59,552 nt of DNA from Planctomycetota bacterium (GTDB lineage: Bacteria; Planctomycetota; JAJSAM01; JAJVHW01): positions 1 to 59,552 of the forward strand of contig JAJFFG010000094.1 of the NCBI GenBank assembly GCA_021776825.1, given 5' to 3'. Below the pieces are notes generated by a model. That model did no database searches, was not told the origin of the DNA, and saw nothing but the letters and a program-made list of their open reading frames with translations. This document shows positions 25,501 through 34,733 of this stretch, one piece after another. Made by a program: the position numbers and the translations under genes. Position 1 is the stretch's first letter. Each line of letters begins with the position of its first letter.

Positions 25501-26433
25501 GTGGCCACGATCGTCTGCGAGATCCCCCACGCAGAGGCCTCCCGCCTCCGGGGCGAGCTCGAGGGCGCCGGCTTCCAGCCCCACGCCGTCCAGTACGCGG
25601 AGTTCTCGGTGAAGGGTCCGAGCGTGACGGTCACGTACTACACGAAGAAGCGCAAGCTGGTCGTGCAGGGCAGCGGCGCCGAGGACTTCGTGGCCACGTT
25701 CTTGGGCGACGGCGCGGTGACATCCAATTCCGCCGCGTCGAGCTCCGGGGGGACGTCGACGTCGTCCGCAGCGCCGGCCGCGGCGGACATCGTCGACGCG
25801 CCGATCATCGGGACCGACGAGTCCGGCAAAGGCGACTACTTCGGACCGCTCGTGGTGGCGGCGGTACTGATCCGGCCCGAGGACGTCCCGGTCCTGCGCG
25901 AGCTCGGTGTGCGCGACAGCAAGGCGGTCACGGATCGCAACGCGCTCCTGATCGCCGATCAGATCGAGCAGGGCTGGACCGACCGCGTCTCCGTCGTGGC
26001 GGTGCAGCCGCCTCGCTACAACGAGTTGCGCGACGACTTCGGCGGCAACCTGAACCGGATGCTCGCGTGGTGCCACGCGCGCGCGATCGAGGACGTGCTC
26101 GAGGTCCATCCGTGTGAGCACGCGCTGTCCGACAAGTTCGGCGCGGAGTCGCTGATCCGCAACGCGCTGATGGAGCGTGGCCAGGGCCTACAGCTCGCTC
26201 AGCGCGTGCGCGCCGAGTCCCACCCCGCCGTGGCCGCCGCGTCGATCGTCGCCCGCGCGCGCTTCCTGCGCGATCTCGATCGGCTCGGGCGCACAGCGGG
26301 GACCAAACTGCCGAAGGGTGCCGGCTGGCCGGTCGACGCCGCGGCGCGAGAGCTGTTTCGGGAGGGCGGAGTCGAGCGCCTGCGTCCGGTCGCGAAGCTC
26401 CACTTCAAGACGACCGAGAAAGCGATGAGGTAG
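25501..26433 (+). CDS. rnhC: Ribonuclease HIII
   Basis: The 310-residue protein starts at GTG 25501. The N-terminal TBP-like domain (DUF3378, about residues 1-85) precedes a Ser/Ala linker and the RNase H domain. DESGKGDYFGPLVVAA is the family signature with catalytic D and E. Other acidic residues lie in RDSKAVTD and CEHALSDKFG. HIII cuts RNA in RNA-DNA hybrids and usually needs several ribonucleotides. It is next to, and 3 bases ahead of, a beta-CASP nuclease, suggesting a nucleic-acid processing operon. Confidence 0.92.
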   Translation: MATIVCEIPHAEASRLRGELEGAGFQPHAVQYAEFSVKGPSVTVTYYTKKRKLVVQGSGAEDFVATFLGDGAVTSNSAASSSGGTSTSSAAPAAADIVDAPIIGTDESGKGDYFGPLVVAAVLIRPEDVPVLRELGVRDSKAVTDRNALLIADQIEQGWTDRVSVVAVQPPRYNELRDDFGGNLNRMLAWCHARAIEDVLEVHPCEHALSDKFGAESLIRNALMERGQGLQLAQRVRAESHPAVAAASIVARARFLRDLDRLGRTAGTKLPKGAGWPVDAAARELFREGGVERLRPVAKLHFKTTEKAMR

Positions 26434-26436
26434 CGC

Positions 26437-27909
26437 GTGCCAAAGGACGTCCACAAGAAGAGCTCCGGACGGCGACCGCCGCAGATGCTGTCGATCGACG
26501 ACCCGAACGAGAAGGGCGCCGTGACCATCCGGTTCATCGGCGCCGCCCAGACCACGACGGGTTCGCTGCACCGTATCCGGCTGCCGGCGGGTGACCTGCT
26601 GCTCGAGTGCGGCATGTATCAAGGTCACCGCGCGGAGGCGGAGGAGTGGAACCGCAACCTCCCCGTCGACGTGGAACGCGTGAAGGCCGTCATCCTCTCG
26701 CACGGTCATATCGATCACTGTGGTGCCGTACCGAACCTGGTGCGGCGCGGCTTCCGCGGTCCGATCTGGTGCAGCGACGCCACGGCGGACCTGCTTCCGG
26801 TGATGCTGCTCGACGCCGCTCACATCCAGGAGTCGGACACGGCGCGCATGAACCGGCGTCGCAAGCACGGCCCGCCGAGGGTGCCGCTCTTCACGACGAT
26901 CGATGCGGAACGGGCGCTGACTCTGGTGCGCGGTGTTCCGTACGGGCGGCCGTTCGAGGCGCTGCCCGGAGCCGAGGGCCGCTTCGTCGACGCGGGCCAC
27001 ATCATCGGGTCGGCCGCCGTGCACCTGACGCTCCGTGCCGACGGCAAGTCGACGACTCTCGGCTTCACGGGCGATCTCGGCCGGCGCGATGTGCCAATCC
27101 TGCGCGATCCCGAGCCCCTCGGGCAGGTCGACTGGTATCTCACCGAGTCGACGTACGGCGATCGTGATCACGAGAACACGGGCGACCTGCTCGACATCCT
27201 CCAGGACGTCGTGACCACGGCTGTCGCCCGGCGCGGCAAGGTGATCGTGCCCGCGTTCGCTGTCGGCCGGACGCAGCTCGTCCTCTATCTCCTGCACGTG
27301 CTGCGCACGAGTGGCCGCATCCCCGAGATCCCGTTCTACGTCGACAGTCCGATGGCCACGCGCGCGACCGAGGTCTTTCGCCGGAACCCGGAGCTCTACG
27401 ACGACGAGGCGCGGGCCTTCTTCTCGGAGAAGGGTGCCCTGTTCCACCGCGCACAGACGTCGTTCACTGCGGACGTCGAGGAGAGCAAGGCGCTGAACCA
27501 TCTCGACGGTTCGGCCGTGATCATCTCGTCGTCGGGCATGTGCGAGGGCGGGCGCGTCCTCCACCATCTGAAGAACCACGGGACCGACCCCCGCAACATC
27601 GTGCTCTTCGTCGGCTATCAGGCGCAGCACACGCTCGGTCGACGCATCCTCGAGGGCGTGCAGCGGGTGAAGGTCTACGGGGAGAAGATCTCTATTGCGG
27701 CGCAGGTGCGGAAGGTCAACGGCCTCTCCGCGCACGCCGACCGGAATGGGCTCCTGGACTACGCCCGCCGGCTCGACGGAGAGCCTCAGAAGACGTTTAT
27801 GGTGCACGGCGAGCCCGAGAAGACGGCCGCGCTCCGAAGCTGGTTCTTCGAGCACGGCCTGAAGCGAACCGCCGCCCCGCGCCCGGGAGACTGGCACCGA
27901 CTGCTCTGA
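26437..27909 (+). CDS. Beta-CASP metallo-beta-lactamase nuclease (CPSF/RNase J type)
   Basis: The 490-residue protein has motif HxHxDH in SHGHIDHCG (H89, H91, D93, H94), plus FVDAGHIIGSAAVHL and FTGDLGRRD. The beta-CASP insert comes next (VIVPAFAVGRTQLVLYLL, IPFYVDSPMATRATEVFR). The terminal motifs VIISSSGMCEGGRVLHHLK, VGYQAQHTLGRRI and LSAHADRNGLLDYARRL are canonical. The family includes archaeal and bacterial RNA endonucleases of the CPSF73/YSH1 type. GTG at 26437 has GAGG upstream. It is cotranscribed with rnhC. Confidence 0.93.
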   Translation: MPKDVHKKSSGRRPPQMLSIDDPNEKGAVTIRFIGAAQTTTGSLHRIRLPAGDLLLECGMYQGHRAEAEEWNRNLPVDVERVKAVILSHGHIDHCGAVPNLVRRGFRGPIWCSDATADLLPVMLLDAAHIQESDTARMNRRRKHGPPRVPLFTTIDAERALTLVRGVPYGRPFEALPGAEGRFVDAGHIIGSAAVHLTLRADGKSTTLGFTGDLGRRDVPILRDPEPLGQVDWYLTESTYGDRDHENTGDLLDILQDVVTTAVARRGKVIVPAFAVGRTQLVLYLLHVLRTSGRIPEIPFYVDSPMATRATEVFRRNPELYDDEARAFFSEKGALFHRAQTSFTADVEESKALNHLDGSAVIISSSGMCEGGRVLHHLKNHGTDPRNIVLFVGYQAQHTLGRRILEGVQRVKVYGEKISIAAQVRKVNGLSAHADRNGLLDYARRLDGEPQKTFMVHGEPEKTAALRSWFFEHGLKRTAAPRPGDWHRLL

Positions 27910-27971
27910 TGCGTGGCGCCTTCCCATTCGTAGGCGATGCCGTACAGTCAACGATGAAAGGGGAAACCGCC

Positions 27972-30413
27972 ATGCGCCTTCGCAACCGCGGCGTGATCGC
28001 CGCATGCCTGCTCCTCCTCGCTTGGGCGTCGCCTGCCGCCGCCGACGTCGACGTCGAGCTCGACGCGAAGTCCAAGGTCTCGGGCAGCCTCGATGTCGAC
28101 GAGACCGAGACGTTCCGATTCGACGGCACAGCAGGGATGCAGCTCTCGCTCTCGGTGAAGGCGAAGAAAAAGGCCGACCTCGATCTCGCCGTGCAGTTGA
28201 TCGGCCCGAGCGGACCGATTGACCTGACGGGTGGCTCGGCGTTCCAGGACGCTGGCAAGAAGCTGAAGATCAAAGGCGTCGTGCTGCCGCAGAACGGTCG
28301 CCACACACTGGTGCTCACGGCCGCCGGCTCCGGCGAGTACTCGCTGAAGCTGACGCTGAAGCCGCAGAAGACGTTTGTCGAGGTCGCTGCTCTGCCGGCC
28401 TCCGGCGACGGCGTCCTGACGTTCTCGGCACCGCGCGGCGCGAAGGCCGTGATCAAGGTGACGCAGGCCGACGGCAGCGAGGCCGTGCCGCTCATCGGCG
28501 GGCCGCTGCCGTTGAAGAAGGCACCCGGCGACTCGGTGACGTTCCCGTCACTCGATCGCGAAGGACTCCAGGAGTTCGTGGTCACGAATCAGGCGGCCGC
28601 TGCGGGTGCCGTCAACGTCACGGTGAAGGTCACGCCGGCGAAGGCGAAGACGTCGAAGATCGACGTCCGGGCGCGCTCGCTCGGCGACCCGATCGGCGGC
28701 GAGACCGCGGTGTCGGCCACCGTGCTGGCGGCGACGGGCGGCGAGGTCGGCGTCATCGATCCCGACAGCTCCATCCTGGGCGCTGGCGTGCTCATCCCGC
28801 CGGGCGCGCTCAATGTGGACACGCGCATCAGCGTCACGTCGACGTCGCTGATCGATCCACCCTCACCGGTCACGCAGCAGCCTGCCGGGCCCGCGATCGA
28901 GTTCGGACCCGACGGTCTCGAGTTCGGTCAACCGGCCGAGGTCACGGTGCCGTTCGATCCGTCGGCGCTGCCGCTCGGTGTCGATCCGAACACCGATCTG
29001 CTCGTCCTGCGCGAGTCGTCGGACGGTTCGCAGGAGGTCATCGCTCCGACGAGCGTGGACGTCCCGAACGGCGTCTGTGTCGTGCCGACCGATGGCTTCT
29101 CCGTCTTCATGTCGTTCGTGCGACGCGGCGTTCCCGACGTCACCGGTGACGCGTACTGGTTCGCGGGGTTCGAGCTGTGCGTGCTCCCCGACTTCCTGGG
29201 CGGGGCGGACAGCCGCGAGCGTGAGATCTTCCTCTTCGCCGGCAACATCACGTTCGGCCGCCGCGGCGTGACGGACGACACCGTCGTGAACATCGTCGAG
29301 TCCAACACGTCGTTCGACCACGACGACACGGGTCGCGGTTTGGTGAATGCGCCGGGGGAGACGCCGCTCACCGAACTCGCGACGTGGGATCTCGAGCCCG
29401 ACGGTCGGACCCTCCGCGTCGACTTCGACTTGAACGATCAGGTGCTGTATCGCACCGCCGAAGACGGATCCGTCCTGGTCTCACGCCCCGGGACGGGCAC
29501 GGACGAGGACTGCGTCATTCTCGAGATCGCCGTGCCGCGCCCCTCGAGCGCGCCGACCCCGACGTCGGTCGCGGGCCGCTTCTGGTTCGGTGGGATCGAC
29601 GCGTCGGTCACCGAGGACCCTGGCGGCCAGGGACCGCTCCTCATCGACGTCTCGTCGGCGTTCGGCGAGATGGAACTGCGGGGTGACGGGTCGTGGTCGG
29701 TCGACATCGACTCCGCGGCGAACGTCTTCGATCCGCAGATCGGCCTGACCACACGCACCGGCGGCCAGGCGGACTCCGGGACCTTTCGCATCACCGGTCC
29801 GGAAGACGGAGCGCTGGAGGGATCGATCCTGATCTCCGGCTCCCAGGGCCCGGACTTCCTGCGCATCCTGCCGAGCGCGGACGGTCAGACGATCATCGCG
29901 TTCTCGCCGTCGATCGGCGACGAGGGCGGCGGCTTCTTCCTCGGTACGCGGATGACGACCAGTCTCACTCGCGCGGACGTTGCGGGCGAGTTCGGCGGTC
30001 GCTCGATCGGCGTACTGGGGCTGAACACCTACCAGGTCCCCGGCGGCGAGGGACCGGTCACCGTTGGCGATTTCAGCGCCGTCTTCGAGGCCGACGAGAC
30101 GCGCACGTTCGCGGCGAACGGCGACCTCGTCTTCAGCGATGTCTTCATCCGCAACCTGTCGCGCGATCCGACGGCCGGGCCCGACGGCGTGCGCCGGTTT
30201 GCCCAGTTCATCCAGGATGACGAGGTCCTGCGCTTCGCCGTGGGCAGCGACGGCAAGTTCCGGATTGCGGCGGACAACGTCGTCGGAGCGTTCACGTCGA
30301 GTGGCGTCTTCGGCTTCGCGGTCGGCGACCCGCGAGCGGGCATCGACACGATCCTCGACGTCCACGTTCGGCTGCCGGCCCTGCCGGGCGGTGAAGTCGA
30401 GCCCGACTTCTAG
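27972..30413 (+). CDS. Large secreted protein with peptidase-C-terminal-like and ZU5-like domains
   Basis: The ATG at 27972 has AGGGG eight bases upstream and a signal peptide (IAACLLLLAWASPAAA); 813 residues result. Residues about 25-130 look like a pre-peptidase C-terminal (PPC) sandwich (SGSLDVDETETFRFDGTAGM). A ZU5-type region follows at about 245-380 (ILGAGVLIPPGALNVDTRI, GPDGLEFGQPAEVTVPFDP). The rest, to 813, is beta-rich with repeated motifs such as DVTGDAYWFAG and VAGRFWFGG, plus VAGEFGGRS. It is probably an exported surface or adhesion protein. It ends at TAG, but the same frame continues with coding-like sequence to 30656. Confidence 0.8.
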   Translation: MRLRNRGVIAACLLLLAWASPAAADVDVELDAKSKVSGSLDVDETETFRFDGTAGMQLSLSVKAKKKADLDLAVQLIGPSGPIDLTGGSAFQDAGKKLKIKGVVLPQNGRHTLVLTAAGSGEYSLKLTLKPQKTFVEVAALPASGDGVLTFSAPRGAKAVIKVTQADGSEAVPLIGGPLPLKKAPGDSVTFPSLDREGLQEFVVTNQAAAAGAVNVTVKVTPAKAKTSKIDVRARSLGDPIGGETAVSATVLAATGGEVGVIDPDSSILGAGVLIPPGALNVDTRISVTSTSLIDPPSPVTQQPAGPAIEFGPDGLEFGQPAEVTVPFDPSALPLGVDPNTDLLVLRESSDGSQEVIAPTSVDVPNGVCVVPTDGFSVFMSFVRRGVPDVTGDAYWFAGFELCVLPDFLGGADSREREIFLFAGNITFGRRGVTDDTVVNIVESNTSFDHDDTGRGLVNAPGETPLTELATWDLEPDGRTLRVDFDLNDQVLYRTAEDGSVLVSRPGTGTDEDCVILEIAVPRPSSAPTPTSVAGRFWFGGIDASVTEDPGGQGPLLIDVSSAFGEMELRGDGSWSVDIDSAANVFDPQIGLTTRTGGQADSGTFRITGPEDGALEGSILISGSQGPDFLRILPSADGQTIIAFSPSIGDEGGGFFLGTRMTTSLTRADVAGEFGGRSIGVLGLNTYQVPGGEGPVTVGDFSAVFEADETRTFAANGDLVFSDVFIRNLSRDPTAGPDGVRRFAQFIQDDEVLRFAVGSDGKFRIAADNVVGAFTSSGVFGFAVGDPRAGIDTILDVHVRLPALPGGEVEPDF

Positions 30414-30656
30414 ACCGTCTTCCGGAACGCGAGCGAGCCGGGCGGTTCCGGAGTGCATGTGCAGGTGACGTTCCCGCCGATCGAGACGCAGCGCTACGCG
30501 CTGTCGCGCACGGGCGTGCTCGAACTGTCCGGCGAGGGCCTGTCCGGCGCGAGCGCGCCAAGAGGTCACCTCGGCTTCCTCGTCGACGACGTCGCCCTCG
30601 GCGCGCCGCACACGCGGAGTCTGCTCGTCCGTCTCCCGCCGCCCGTTGGGGAGTAG
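30414..30656 (+). other. Coding-like in-frame continuation after the TAG of the secreted protein
   Basis: Eighty codons follow the TAG in the same frame before the next stop. By hand count nearly 90% of their third positions are G or C, as in the neighbouring genes. It reads TVFRNASEPGGSGVHVQVTF, then LGFLVDDVALGAP. A GTG at 30453 could start a separate 67-residue protein. Alternatives are read-through, a nonsense change in a longer gene, or a small independent gene. Confidence 0.5.
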
Positions 30657-30691
30657 GCGGCGCGCACGGGGGTCGCGGCTACGCTCCGCCG

Positions 30692-31528
30692 ATGCACTTC
30701 ACCAAGATGGAAGGCCTCGGGAACGACTACGTCTACGTGGACTGCTTCGAGCAGCACGTCAACGATCCCGTGGCGCTCGCCAAGCGCGTCAGCGACCGAC
30801 GCTTCGGCATCGGCTCTGATGGTCTGATCCTGATCCGCCCGTCCGACACGGCCGACGTGGCGATGGAGATGTACAACGCCGATGGCAGTCGCGGTCGCAT
30901 GTGCGGCAACGGCATCCGTTGCGTTGCGCGCTATGCGTTCGAGAGCGGTCTGGCGCCCAAGCACTCGATGGTGATCGACACGGATGCGGGCGAGAAGTCG
31001 CTCGACCTGGTGTTCGCGAACGGCGCGTTCGACGGCGTGCGCGTCGACATGGGCGCACCCGTCTTCGAGCGCGCGGACATCCCGATGGAGGGACCCGAGG
31101 GCCGCGTCGTCGCGGAGTACCTCTCAATCCAGGATCACGGGCTGAACGTCACGTGCCTGTCGATGGGCAACCCGCACTGCGTCACGTTCGTCGAGGACGT
31201 CGAGGCGTTCGGCGTGCGGCGTTGGGGGCAGGCCATCGAGCAACTCCCGATCTTCCCCGAGCGCGTCAACGTGGAGTTCGTGCAGGTCGTCTCGGAGAGC
31301 CTCGCGATCCAGCGCACCTGGGAGCGCGGCTCTGGCGAGACGCACGCGTGTGGCACCGGCGCGTGCGCCGTCGCCGTCGCCGGTCAGGTCAACGGCTTGC
31401 TCGGCAACGACGTGACTGTCCGACTCAAGGGCGGCGACCTGCGCGTCGAGTGGGCCGGCGGCGACCACGACTCGGTCTTCATGACCGGTCCGGCGATCGA
31501 GGTGTTCCGCGGCACGCTGGACCTCTGA
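30692..31528 (+). CDS. dapF: Diaminopimelate epimerase
   Basis: The 278-residue protein starts FTKMEGLGNDYVYVD. The two catalytic cysteines are present: C71 in MCGNGIRC and C220 in HACGTGACAVAVA. It interconverts LL- and meso-diaminopimelate, needed for lysine and peptidoglycan. This implies a meso-DAP-type cell wall. Length and motifs are normal. The upstream gap (36 bases) gives it either its own start or a place at the end of the previous transcript. Confidence 0.96.
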   Translation: MHFTKMEGLGNDYVYVDCFEQHVNDPVALAKRVSDRRFGIGSDGLILIRPSDTADVAMEMYNADGSRGRMCGNGIRCVARYAFESGLAPKHSMVIDTDAGEKSLDLVFANGAFDGVRVDMGAPVFERADIPMEGPEGRVVAEYLSIQDHGLNVTCLSMGNPHCVTFVEDVEAFGVRRWGQAIEQLPIFPERVNVEFVQVVSESLAIQRTWERGSGETHACGTGACAVAVAGQVNGLLGNDVTVRLKGGDLRVEWAGGDHDSVFMTGPAIEVFRGTLDL

Positions 31529-31555
31529 TCGTCGCGTGCGCGCTATCGTGGGCAC

Positions 31556-32959
31556 GTGAGTGCGCCTCGTCGTCTGCTCCCCCTCGTTCTGGTCGCGCTG
31601 CTCGGCTGCGCCGAGCCGGTGAACGTCGCTCCCCCAGAGCCGAGCACGCTTGGCGACGCACCTGCGGGCGCCGGTGGAGTCGCCCGGACTGAGCCCGGCC
31701 CCGATGGGCTCGTCATTGCGCTGCGGCAGATCCTCGCGCGGTCGGCGCCCAAGGACGGCGTGTGGATCGCGCTTCACTTCGAAGCCGACGGCGACGCGAT
31801 CCCGGCCCCCGAAGCGGCTGATCCCGTCGACGCGCTGGAGCGCGCGGCGCGCGAACGCTACGCCGTGCGCGATCTCGTTCGGTCGCTTCGCTTCGAGATC
31901 ACTCGTTCGGACGGCGCCACCGCCGAGCTGCGGGTCGAGGCGGATGGTGCGTTCCCGAGCAACGCGGAGACCCCGTGCTCGCTCTGGCACGCACCCACGC
32001 TGCTCCTGCGTTGCTCGCCGACCCGACTTGGCGTGGGCTGGACTGCGGGGTCCGGCAACGCGGACGCTCCCAACACTGCCGATGCTGCGTGGCGCAACGG
32101 CACCGACACGTCGCTCCTCGGCGAGCCAGGGCGACTCGCGCTGCGCGTCGCGGGTCAGTTCGACTTCACGAGCGGGGCAAAGCGCCCGTTCCGGTCGGAG
32201 CCCGTCGAGATCGAGCTGACGGAGTCGTCGGCGACGTTCCTCCGCCTCGAGTCACTGCTGCGAGCCGCGACCGCTGCCGCGGCGGCCGAGTGGGGCATCG
32301 CGGACGGCGCCACCGTGAACGTGCTTTCGCCGGCCTTCTCTCCCGACCTGCCGCGCTTCGTGTTCGAGGACCTGGAGGAGCGCGTCGTCTTCACGTGGCA
32401 CCACGGGAGTCCGCCCTGGTACGACTGGCTCTGGACAGCGAGCGTCGCGCGCGACGGGACGGACATACGACTTGTCGAGAGCGGTCATCTCGCGCGCATG
32501 CTCGGCACGTCGTGTGTCGCGCGCGGTGTGATGGTCGATACGCCCGATGGTCGCCGCCCGATCGAGGAACTGAGCGCTGGCGATACCGTGACCGCGCGTG
32601 ACCCGGAGAGCGGGGAGATCTCCGTCGTCCGGGTTCATGCGACGCGGAGCGCCGCGGCTTCCGCCACGCTGTGGCTCACCGACGGCCTACGCGTGACGGC
32701 CGAGCATCCCGTCTTCGCCGACGGCGCGTGGACACCGGCCGGTGAGATCGCATCCGGAGCCGCGCTCGTTGCCCGCGACGGATCGACTGTCGCCGCTGCG
32801 CCGCGCGCCGACGGCCAAGTGGAGGTGTTCGATCTGACGGTCGCCCCGCCGCACACGTTCTTCGCCGGCGGTGTCCTCGTGCACAACAAGCAGCGCGCCT
32901 ACGACGCGCGGTGGGACGACCCTTGGTACCACTGCTGGGAACGGGCGCACGAGGAGTGA
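31556..32959 (+). CDS. Lipoprotein with C-terminal Hint (bacterial intein-like) domain
   Basis: The 467-residue protein starts at GTG 31556 with a lipobox (LPLVLVALLGC). Residues 30-319 are a beta-rich domain of unknown family. Residues 320-444 form a Hint domain: Cys320 at the start (TSCVARG), VDTPDGRRPIEELSAGD, the block B motif T381-A-E-H384 (VTAEHPVF), and the block F/G end VFDLTVAPPHTFFAG with VLVHN. His443-Asn444 is followed by Lys, not Cys/Ser/Thr, so splicing is not expected, but cleavage at either end is. A 23-residue tail rich in W and D/E follows. Hint domains of this kind occur in secreted bacterial proteins. The GH30 gene starts two bases after its stop, so they share a transcript. 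Confidence 0.8.
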   Translation: MSAPRRLLPLVLVALLGCAEPVNVAPPEPSTLGDAPAGAGGVARTEPGPDGLVIALRQILARSAPKDGVWIALHFEADGDAIPAPEAADPVDALERAARERYAVRDLVRSLRFEITRSDGATAELRVEADGAFPSNAETPCSLWHAPTLLLRCSPTRLGVGWTAGSGNADAPNTADAAWRNGTDTSLLGEPGRLALRVAGQFDFTSGAKRPFRSEPVEIELTESSATFLRLESLLRAATAAAAAEWGIADGATVNVLSPAFSPDLPRFVFEDLEERVVFTWHHGSPPWYDWLWTASVARDGTDIRLVESGHLARMLGTSCVARGVMVDTPDGRRPIEELSAGDTVTARDPESGEISVVRVHATRSAAASATLWLTDGLRVTAEHPVFADGAWTPAGEIASGAALVARDGSTVAAAPRADGQVEVFDLTVAPPHTFFAGGVLVHNKQRAYDARWDDPWYHCWERAHEE

Positions 32960-32961
32960 CC

Positions 32962-34464
32962 ATGATCTTCAGACGACTACTGTGCGCCGTGGCGCTGCTT
33001 TGTGTGGCGACCACCGTCGTCGCGAAGGACGCGCCCGTCGTGCACACGGTCGACCTCGCCACGCGGCACCAGACGATCGATCACTTCGGGGCGTCGGACT
33101 GTTGGTCGACGCGCATCCTCGGCGAGTGGTCGGCGAAGAACCGAGCGCGCGTCGCCGACTTGCTGTTCTCGACCGAGAAGGGGATCGGGCTCTCGCTCTG
33201 GCGCTTCAACCTGGGCGCCGGTCTGCAACCGACGCGGATCAAGAACCCGCTGCGCACGACCGAGTCGTTCGAGAGCGCGAAGTACGAGTACGACTGGACG
33301 CGGATGAAGGCGGAGCGCGAGCTGCTCGTCGCGGCGAAGGAGCGAGGCGTCGAGCGTTTCCATGCCTTCTCGCTCTCGCCCGGTCCGCGCATGACGCGCA
33401 ACGGAACGACGAACTGCGACGCGGGGGCGCACACGACGAATCTGCGCCGCGACGCCGAGGGCGACCACGCGCGGTATCTCGCAGACGTCATGGAGCACTT
33501 TGCGATCGGAGTGCCGGAACGCGAGCGCGTCGTCTTCGAGTGGATCAGCCCGGTCAACGAGCCGCAGTGGGATTGGAACGGTGGCTCGCACGAGGGCACG
33601 CGGGCCTCGAACGCCGACATCAAACGCACGGCGCTGCGGCTCGCGGCGGCGCTCGGGAAGCGTCACCTCTCGACGAAGATCCACCTGGCTGAATCGGGGA
33701 CGATCCCCGACATGTCCGCGCCGAACGCGAAGGCCACGGCGCGGTACGGACACGCGTTCGGTGACTACGTCGATGCCTTCGCCGGTGACTCGGATCTGGC
33801 GCCGGTACTCGGGAAGACGCTCGGCTTCCACAGTTATTGGAGTGACGGCGGCGGTGAGTTCTGGCCGCATCGGAGCGCGCTCCGCGCGAAGCTCGACGCG
33901 TATCCCGGCTGGCAGGTGTTCCAGACCGAGTACTGCGTCATGCAATGGGGCCGCGACCTCGGGATGAACACCGCGCTGCATCTCGCCCGGGTGATGCATG
34001 GCGACCTGTCGATCGTGAACGTCACGGGCTGGAGCTGGTGGCTCGCGTTCTCGCCGCACGACTACAAGGACGGCCTGCTCTACACCGACTGGAAGAAGAA
34101 GGGCGACCCCGAGTCGATCCTCCCGTCGAAGACGTTCTGGGTGATGGGCAACCACAGTCGATTCGTCCGTCCGGGCATGACGCGCGTCGCCATCGACGGC
34201 CCGTTGCTGCAGAACCACGCGGGCCTGCTGGCGACGGCGTACCACGATGCGGCTAGCGGGCGCGTCGTCATGGTCTACGTGAACAGCGGCGCGACAGCGC
34301 TCGAGGTGCGCGTGAACGTGGCGGGCGACGCGTCGCCGAAGCGGCAGCGAGCCCACGTCACGTCATCTGCCAAGGACGACGGACTGCGCGCGCTGAAGCC
34401 GACGAAGGCCGGTTCGACCGTGACGATCCCGGCTCGCGCGGTGGTCACCGTGGTTCTGGATTGA
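32962..34464 (+). CDS. GH30-family glycoside hydrolase
   Basis: The protein has 500 residues with a signal peptide (LLCAVALLCVATTVVA). ATG 32962 follows GAGGAG. The (beta/alpha)8 barrel has the acid/base glutamate in ISPVNEPQWDW (E200) and the nucleophile in QTEYC (E323), both typical of GH30. Early GH30 motifs are QTIDHFGASDCWS, SLSPGPRMTRNG and GLSLWRFNLGAG. The C-terminal 90 residues form the beta-sandwich that always accompanies the barrel. GH30 members cleave beta-1,6-galactan, glucosylceramide, beta-1,6-glucan or glucuronoxylan; the subfamily cannot be fixed here. It is exported and coupled to the Hint lipoprotein. Confidence 0.9.
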   Translation: MIFRRLLCAVALLCVATTVVAKDAPVVHTVDLATRHQTIDHFGASDCWSTRILGEWSAKNRARVADLLFSTEKGIGLSLWRFNLGAGLQPTRIKNPLRTTESFESAKYEYDWTRMKAERELLVAAKERGVERFHAFSLSPGPRMTRNGTTNCDAGAHTTNLRRDAEGDHARYLADVMEHFAIGVPERERVVFEWISPVNEPQWDWNGGSHEGTRASNADIKRTALRLAAALGKRHLSTKIHLAESGTIPDMSAPNAKATARYGHAFGDYVDAFAGDSDLAPVLGKTLGFHSYWSDGGGEFWPHRSALRAKLDAYPGWQVFQTEYCVMQWGRDLGMNTALHLARVMHGDLSIVNVTGWSWWLAFSPHDYKDGLLYTDWKKKGDPESILPSKTFWVMGNHSRFVRPGMTRVAIDGPLLQNHAGLLATAYHDAASGRVVMVYVNSGATALEVRVNVAGDASPKRQRAHVTSSAKDDGLRALKPTKAGSTVTIPARAVVTVVLD

Positions 34465-34517
34465 CGCGCGCGTTTCCGACACGCCCGTCGAGGGGATCGC
34501 CGCGCTCGTCTCTGGTG

Positions 34518-34733
34518 CTACTCGGCCTCGGTGGCCTCGTTCCGCTTGCGCAGCCACGCTGTCCAGGCACCCCGTTCTTTCGGGACGGTCCGGGCGCGCG
34601 TGAGCGTCTGTAGTGCGGCGTGGATCACGCTGCGGCGAATGTGGTGCGTGGTGGACCGGGACGCGACGACCGTCGCGTCGATGACCGCACCCTCTTGAGC
34701 CGTGCTCATGAGGGGATCGGCCACGAACGCCGT
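34518..34733 (-). pseudogene. C-terminal remnant of HEAT protein after in-frame TGA
   Basis: In the frame of the gene at 34734-35405, TGA at 34734-34736 is followed by TAFVADPLMSTAQEG. The intact paralogue at 35505-36647 reads TAFIADPIVSTIQEG at the same place. The 72-codon segment also matches the paralogue's VIHGALHRLTRAT as VIHAALQTLTRAR and GAWAAWL as GAWTAWL. It is not a separate gene but the missing end of the neighbouring HEAT protein. Confidence 0.85.

Noticed and set aside
26188..28005. 605-residue minus-strand open frame
   Set aside because: It is antisense to RNase HIII and the beta-CASP nuclease, both with intact catalytic motifs.
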